Below are positions 59,029 to 64,000 of a stretch of 64,000 nt of DNA, one piece after another (position 1 is the first letter of the stretch; each line of letters opens with the position of its first letter). Origin of the DNA: Polytrichum commune (Eukaryota > Streptophyta > Polytrichopsida > Polytrichales > Polytrichaceae); assembly GCA_950295325.1 (NCBI GenBank), contig OX485807.1:47586440-47650439 (forward strand). The letters are read 5' to 3'. The position numbers and the translations under genes were made by a program. Below the pieces are notes generated by a model, which had not been told where the DNA came from, made no database searches, and was given only the letters and a program-made list of their open reading frames with translations.

Positions 59029-60590
59029 TGTGAGGCCAAACCCCCCACCCTTAAGCGTCCATAGTCCGAGTAGTGGGTTTGGGCTCACATTCCTCCGCGG
59101 TATTGGATTTGGACTTGGATGAGTCCATAGTGCAAGGTTCACCCTTCAAGTGGTCTTGGATTTAACTAGCTCCTTCATAAACCCAGCTCCTTCATAAACC
59201 CAGCTTCTTAGCTTCTAACTAAACAAACCCAGCTCCTTCATAAACCCAGCTCCTTCATCAACCCAGCTCCTTAGCTTCTAACTAAACAAACCCAGGTCCT
59301 TCATAAACCCAGCTCTTTACTTTCTAACTAAACAAACCCAGCTCCTTCATAAACCCAGCTCCTTCATGAACCCACAACTTTGTAGTTGTAATCCCCAACT
59401 ACCTCACTAATTATTCAAGCCCTTAACTAATCTTCCTACCTAATTTCCCTAATTCTACTAACAACCCCTTTCTAATCACACAATTCTTCTCTAATCCTAA
59501 AATCCTAAAATCCTAGAGAGGAGAGGGGGAGAGAGAATTTCCTAACTTCACTAAGACTAACTAATCCACACAAGTATATTTTTGCACTCATCACAACATC
59601 AAGTGCTCAACTCTTAAACATGGAACTTGCAACCACGTGTATTCAAAACATGAACTTTAAGTACCACAAATTGGAATCATGAATTAACTTTAAAATCCTT
59701 CACGTCAACACTAATTCTACCAAGAGGTCAAGCCCTCTTCAAGGCTAACAAGCCTTGGCTCTCAAACTAAAAACTAAGCACACACATGTGCTCCAATATG
59801 GCTTCCCACACCCACACTTATAACTCGTGGGGTGCCTTGGAGCACAAAGGAAAGAGAGGATGAGTGAGGGAAGAATGAGGGATTATATAGTAAGCTTGAG
59901 GGGGTGAGCACCCTCAAGGCTCACGATAAGCCCTTGAGATTTCCTCCTACTTAGTAGGCGCCAATCCTATCTTCTAAGTCTTCCTCCCTCAAATGATCAA
60001 CAAGGATCCTAATTCGAACATTTAACTAGCCTTGGCTTTCTACCTACCACACTTTACCAAACTTGGGATGCTTCAACCCAAACTTAGCCTCCTTCGCTTT
60101 CCGCCGCCATAACTTTCTCCCCTTACTTTTCCAAATCGTCGCTCACCACTTAATTCGAACCACGATGCTTAACTCGTGATTTGATTGGTGCTTTGAGAAT
60201 TTGCTTATCCTCCACCTTGCATTCTTCCTTGGGGCTTCCCCATTAAGTGGCCATGATGAGGTGGTCCACTTGTGCGCTCCATGTGATCCTCCATTCATCC
60301 CAATTCGAATGCACTTGCCTCTTGAGTCACTTTGGTTGTCTCCATCCATTTGTACTAGCCTACTCACTAACTACTCAATCCAAGTTCTCCTTACCTATCC
60401 TCATTCACTCAAATCCTTCTGAAGGTAAAAACACAATAACAACTCACATCCTAGCCTCTTACAACATGGTACTTCTAAGACTAACATTTCACTCTTTTTA
60501 TATTTTTGTGAAGTAACATGCTACTTCAAAGTGCATCAACTAACGTTTCAAGGGTCTAAGACTAAATGTGGGCACCCTTTTGGGCTCACA
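59029..60590 (-). repeat. 5' LTR of element C (right copy)
   Basis: 1,562 bp. Outer border on the minus strand TGTGAGCC, inner border GGCCTCACA. Confidence 0.95.
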
Positions 60591-61146
60591 ACATCCCTGG
60601 AGCCTCATTCGAGGGGACTATGAGCACCCCTTTTTACGATCCTTTCTTGTCGAAGTTCGTGGACTACGCCAGCCCCAAATTCAGGGAGGTCAACGTCTGG
60701 CTCTGGATTGTCGAGGACAGAAGGGCAGAGCAGGTTTACGAGATCGTGCGCAAATTGCAGCCGGAGTATGCCGTCTCGAAATCTCACTACGTTGCTGCAC
60801 CGGCGGAGGGGGCGTACAGCACGCTGAAAGACAAGAAGACGAAGATCGTCAACGTGCTGTGTTTGTACTTCGTGTACAAAGCTGAGCTGCTTAAGGTGCC
60901 AAACCATCCCATAGCCAGGATGGAAAAGCTCTTCCAAGTCCAAGAAGGGTTGGGTACCAGCAGGAGCTTATATGACGAGGCGAAGTACGCCAACTACCCC
61001 GCGGATGAGCTGCGCATGGAGTTCTACCTGCGGATGATGAGGACCCTCACGAAGAGAGGGGATTGCATCTTCAACGTTTTCGGGGGGTCCAAACCGATTT
61101 TTGCAGCCATGGTAAGCAGAAAACCCAGAAGTCCCTATACGTTCGG

Positions 61147-61238
61147 TTTGGGTCGAACGACCCAAACTAGGGGCATGCACAGTTTGGGTCGAGCGACCCA
61201 AACTAGGGCCATGCATAGTTTGGGTCGAGCGACCCAAA
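61147..61238. repeat. Three palindromes at 36-bp spacing in intron 3 of copy 3
   Basis: Cores at 61147 (centre AA), 61183 and 61219 (centre AG). The period is that of copy 2 intron 3, but the centres differ. Confidence 0.97.
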
Positions 61239-61322
61239 CTAACTATTCTTATTTTGTTTGGAAGTCATTTTCCATTATATGTTCATTTGGTGTTACTAAT
61301 AGTATTGATTTTGATTGTGCAG

Positions 61323-62804
61323 ATGTCTGGGTTGAACATCTACTCCTATGTAGAGGATGCCGATGTTCAATTCTACAGGACCCAAAAGGCGCTGGCCAAG
61401 AGAATGGACATCCTCGACTGGATACCCGGATCCTACGTCGAAGAGATCGTCGAGGGGGGCGAGAATCCTTTGGATATTGCGAGGCGAATCAACCCGGGTG
61501 AATTCGCCATGCGGGCCCCCGTTCAATTGCCAGAGCCGCTCATTGGGTTGCATCCGGGCAATCCGTCTATGGGAGCAGGTGGCAGGGTTGGGGAGGAGGG
61601 GGAGGAAGACGAGGAGGAGGCGGAGGAGGAAGCAGAGAAAGTGGAGGGGGAGGTGGAGGAAGGGGCAACAGGATTCATTCAAGAATCCGAGGCCCCTCAG
61701 CGGAAGAAGGCCATGCGGCCTGCCACGCCGCAGAGCAGGCTGGTGCCCGCGTTGACGGTGGACGACGCCAAGGATATGTACTCGAGGGACGCGACGGCCA
61801 CCTTCAGGGAGCGTAGAAGGATGAAGGGGAAGAAGCTGTACGGGGACTATGCGGTGGAGGAGACGATCGCAATAAGCTCCGAGGACGAGGACGACATGGA
61901 ACTCGCCAAGAAGCTGAGGTCTGATCCTGCCTCCCCCAGAGCGTTCGCCGGGAATGTGAGGGTGAAACCGGAGGTCCTCACCGTGGAGGAGGCGAACGCA
62001 AAAATGCTCCGAGACGAGGAGCAGCGTGTGCGACTGCAGAGGGCTGCCGCCGAGGAACCCTCTGTCCGCAACGAAGTCGCGGAGTTGAGGGCTCTCCTGT
62101 TGGAGCAGGAGCGGCAAAGGGCGATGTCCCAAACTCCGTCCCAAGCGGACCTCATCACGCAAGTGATCCAGGGCATGCTGGCGCAGGGATTGGTGATGGC
62201 TCCCCCGAGTTCATTCCCGCACTTGCCCGCAGGCTTCCCTCCACAGGATATCCGCCCGCGGCCGGCGTTGGAGCATTCCTTCAGCTTCGCGGATTTGCTG
62301 CAGCCGCACGCCCGTCCTTACGCGCCTGTGCAGCAGGTGGATGATCCAAACCTTTGGCGCGTCCCCGGAGCGTCCAGCTCGTTGGCACCCCCCCCCCCGC
62401 TCCGGCCTCCCATCCTCTTGCCCCCACACCACCAGCGGGACGACCCCCACATGTTTGGGTCGTCCGACCCAAACAGTGCCGACGTTGCAGCGTCGCAGAG
62501 CGACCCTCGCCAAGCAGCAGGGTTTGGGTCGGCCGACCCAAACCCCGTCCCCCATCAGACCCCGGTCGACGAGCCTATGCTAGATGTTGAAGGCCCGCAA
62601 GGGCCTGGTGATACCTCTACTCCTAACCCAGTCGATGAACCAATGCATGATGCGCATGCGGAGGTTGGGTTGGGACAAAGGCCTGACAGTCAGCCTTTGC
62701 AGGAGCAGGTTGCGGCTGACGGCGTCGTCGGAGGCGGCGGTGACAGAGGTGGGGCAGCGCACGCGATGCCGGCATCAACGTCGTCAAGGCACGACCAAGG
62801 CGAG
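61323..62804 (+). CDS. Copy 3 exon 4: methyltransferase-like end, acidic and coiled-coil tail (open)
   Basis: 494 codons. MSGLNIYSYVEDADVQFYRTQKALAKRMDI continues the motif I region of exon 3 across the intron. A Glu-rich run (61600-61670), a basic segment (RRRMKGKKLYGDY), a SSEDEDD patch and a Glu/Arg coiled coil (about 61990-62110) follow, then a Pro-rich section. Two in-frame palindromes (62454-62473, 62523-62542) are translated FGSSDPN and FGSADPN. The conserved end SSRHDQGE is followed by a GTAATG donor; reading on gives only VMH and a stop at 62814. Possible separate-gene reading: the protein would end there. Confidence 0.75.
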
Positions 62805-63307
62805 GTAATGCACTGACCCCACTCAGTTTGGGTCGGCCGACCCAAACTTCCTGGGTCTTTGACTTCTTGCCTTGGTCGTGTCCCCTAGCTAGGACGAACT
62901 TAGGCCCCCCCCCGGCACTCGCGCCCTTCGTCACCCCCAGCGACCATTCGTTCGTCCACCTACCCCCGGCTTTGCAACGAAGTCTTCATCACGGCGGCCC
63001 GTCTCTTCAATTTTTTCTAGATGTAGAAGTAGGCTAGTTTGAACGCATCGTTCAACGCGGCTCCCCCAATCAAGATGTACATAGAGCATTGTATATAATA
63101 TAATCACCATTTTTGACTCCTATATACTTGTATATTGTGTTTGAATGTATTTTGTATGCTCTTGTATCCCTTGTATCCCTTGTTGCACCCCCTCCAAAAT
63201 GAATCAAATGCTTTTGTGTTTGCACCGAGAACGCTCGTTTCCTTAATGCTTCGTTTGGACATAGCATGACATAAGTCGCCCCCGTTTTCTCTTGCTCGTA
63301 TCCGCAG
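62805..63307 (+). other. Intron 4 of copy 3
   Basis: Donor GAG|GTAATG, acceptor after a T/C-rich stretch ending CTTGCTCGTATCCGCAG|GGC at 63307. It carries a palindrome with centre GC at 62827-62846, like the other introns. A TATA-like section (63080-63130) also exists, so an independent promoter for the HAD exon cannot be excluded. Confidence 0.6.
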
Positions 63308-64000
63308 GGCTCGGAGCATAGCGTAGCGGCTCCCCGACGCTCTTCCCCAAGGAGCGGAGAGGGCAGCGCGGCGGCGCCCCCGGTTTTACCCGCCCCGCCC
63401 CCGCTGCCGAAGAAACGATTCCTGGTGTTAGACCTGAACGGGGTCCTCGTCCAATGCGTTCATTGCCCTAAGACCCCCACGGTGCCCTTTTGCAAGCCCG
63501 AGGACGCTAATTACGACGGGCCGCCCACGTTCATAAAGAGCAAACTAGTTCACCTCCGCCCGTGGCTTCGGACCTTCCTCCAGATCGCCCAACAACGATG
63601 GTGGGTGGTCGTGTGGAGCTCCATGACGGCCGAGAACACCAATGCGGTCGTGGAGTTCATCTTCAAGGGCATCGAGCCCCCCTGCATGGTCCTAGCACAG
63701 GAAGCCTGTAGAATATTGTACACACAGGACGGCAAAGTCATCAAAAAACCAAACAACCCCGCTTCCCCCCAATACCTCAAGGTCTTGAAGCCCATTTTTT
63801 GGGACCAGCGACCGTCCTTGATAGGCGTCCCCTACGACGTCCGCCCCACCCGCGAGAACACGCTCATGGTGGACGACAGCGCCGCAAAGAACATGTTGAA
63901 CCCGACGGCCAACTTCATAGTGTGCCCTATGTGGACGGTCGAGAAGGTCCAGGACCGATTTTTGTTAGACCTTAGTAAATACCTCCAGGCGCTCTGGGGA
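63308..64000 (+). CDS. Copy 3 exon 5: FCP1/NIF-type HAD domain (partial, runs off window)
   Basis: Open from the acceptor to the window edge in phase 0 with exon 4, and with no ATG before the domain starts. Motif I FLVLDLNGVLV (about 63420-63450), motif II VVVWSSM, a Lys region in QYLKVLKP, motif IV TLMVDDSAAKN. Closely similar to exon 5 of copy 2. HAD FCP1-like proteins remove phosphate from proteins such as the RNA polymerase II tail, but Asn replaces the second Asp of the active-site signature here, so it may be a binding domain instead. Confidence 0.8.

Larger units (their letters stand above)
50274..60590 (-). mobile_element. Element C: Ty3/gypsy LTR retrotransposon with intact gag-pol
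   Basis: 10,317 bp with TG...CA LTRs (50274-51818, 1,545 bp; 59029-60590, 1,562 bp), a 5-bp target duplication and one uninterrupted 1,986-codon gag-pol on the minus strand. The LTRs differ by about nine substitutions and one 17-bp indel by eye, so the insertion is fairly young. All protein domains needed for movement are present, so it may be autonomous. Confidence 0.97.
50269..60595. repeat. Target-site duplication ACATC of element C
   Basis: ACATC at 50269-50273 and 60591-60595. Collapsing them restores the exon frame seen in copy 2. Confidence 0.95.
49458..61111 (+). pseudogene. Copy 3 exon 3: methyltransferase-like region, interrupted by element C
   Basis: Host parts are 49458-50273 and 60596-61111. 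It starts DFKYQMINKFSSID and ends GDCIFNVFGGSKPIFAAM|. TAG at 49653-49655 replaces the Gln of copy 2 (FFSQTLRF). Element C splits MIDFRNI from PGASFEGT, in the stretch that in beta-class methyltransferases would hold motif IV; the uninterrupted copy 2 shows this is DFRNIPG, without the catalytic Pro-Pro pair. Confidence 0.8.
47869..64000 (+). pseudogene. Copy 3 of the DGQH / methyltransferase-like / HAD gene family (element C in exon 3; runs off window)
   Basis: Coding exons: 47869-49194, 49458-50273 joined to 60596-61111, 61323-62804, and 63308 to beyond 64000. All junctions are phase 0 with good splice sites (GAG|GTGAGT...GTGCAG; ATG|GTAAGC...GTGCAG; GAG|GTAATG...CCGCAG). Without element C the first three exons give 442 + 444 + 494 codons with one stop, TAG at 49653 where copy 2 has CAG (Gln); the HAD exon adds at least 230. 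It is the best-preserved copy and probably lost function by the insertion and that stop. The protein, of about 1,640 residues, has no signal peptide or membrane segment that I can see. Confidence 0.8.

Noticed and set aside
23573-62846. Palindromes as serine-recombinase attachment sites
   Set aside because: The 2-bp free centre is suggestive, but no recombinase gene is present and array behaviour fits tandem duplication; kept only as a remark.

Overview
The window looks like nuclear DNA of a land plant or close green-lineage relative. It has spliceosomal introns with GT/AG borders, two short interstitial runs of the plant telomere unit TTTAGGG, and several nested Ty3/gypsy LTR retrotransposons. 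I cannot name the species; a seed-free plant is a guess. Intact host genes are scarce: most of the window is mobile DNA and the decaying genes it has landed in.

The central feature is a multi-exon gene family present three times: copy 1 (+, about 7.76-14.78 kb), copy 2 (-, about 28.86-15.32 kb) and copy 3 (+, about 46.1 kb to beyond the right edge). Copies 1 and 2 are tail to tail. All three share one architecture: a non-coding 5' exon; exon 2 with a ParB/DGQHR-like domain (DGQHSV motif); exon 3, whose end plus the start of exon 4 resemble the tail of a beta-class N4/N6 DNA methyltransferase; a charged, helical exon 4; and exon 5 with an FCP1/NIF-type HAD domain. A phase-0 donor at the end of exon 4 in all copies, and a good acceptor in copy 3, suggest the HAD domain belongs to the same protein. 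Copies 1 and 2 are pseudogenes. Copy 3 has one nonsense codon and a 10.3 kb retrotransposon in exon 3.

Each copy carries short palindromes in all four introns and in exon 4. Copies 2 and 3 use TTTGGGTCG-NN-CGACCCAAA. Copy 1 uses TTTACGGACG-NN-CGTCCGTAAA. The arms are constant, the central dinucleotide varies, and the spacer period differs between arrays (about 36, 45, 48, 57 and 158 bp). The same palindrome also forms a 20-unit, 78-bp satellite at 42.3-43.8 kb. This protein family with its matching palindromes is the best candidate for an undescribed system.

Mobile elements: (D, 1-about 5.6 kb, -) a Ty3/gypsy-like element with gag, then an aspartic protease fused to a C5-cytosine DNA methyltransferase, then reverse transcriptase behind a UAG in a TMV-type readthrough context. 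(A, 16576-23563) and (B, 32080-39365) are two members of one family with tRNA-iMet primer sites and near-identical LTRs but shared crippling lesions. A lies in intron 4 of copy 2. B splits a DUF7869-like gene (42087-31732, -). (C, 50274-60590, -) is a Ty3/gypsy element with an uninterrupted 1,986-residue gag-pol, inserted in exon 3 of copy 3. Target-site duplications identify the insertion points of A, B and C. The remaining stretches hold AT-rich DNA, low-complexity runs and three foldback/MITE-like elements.
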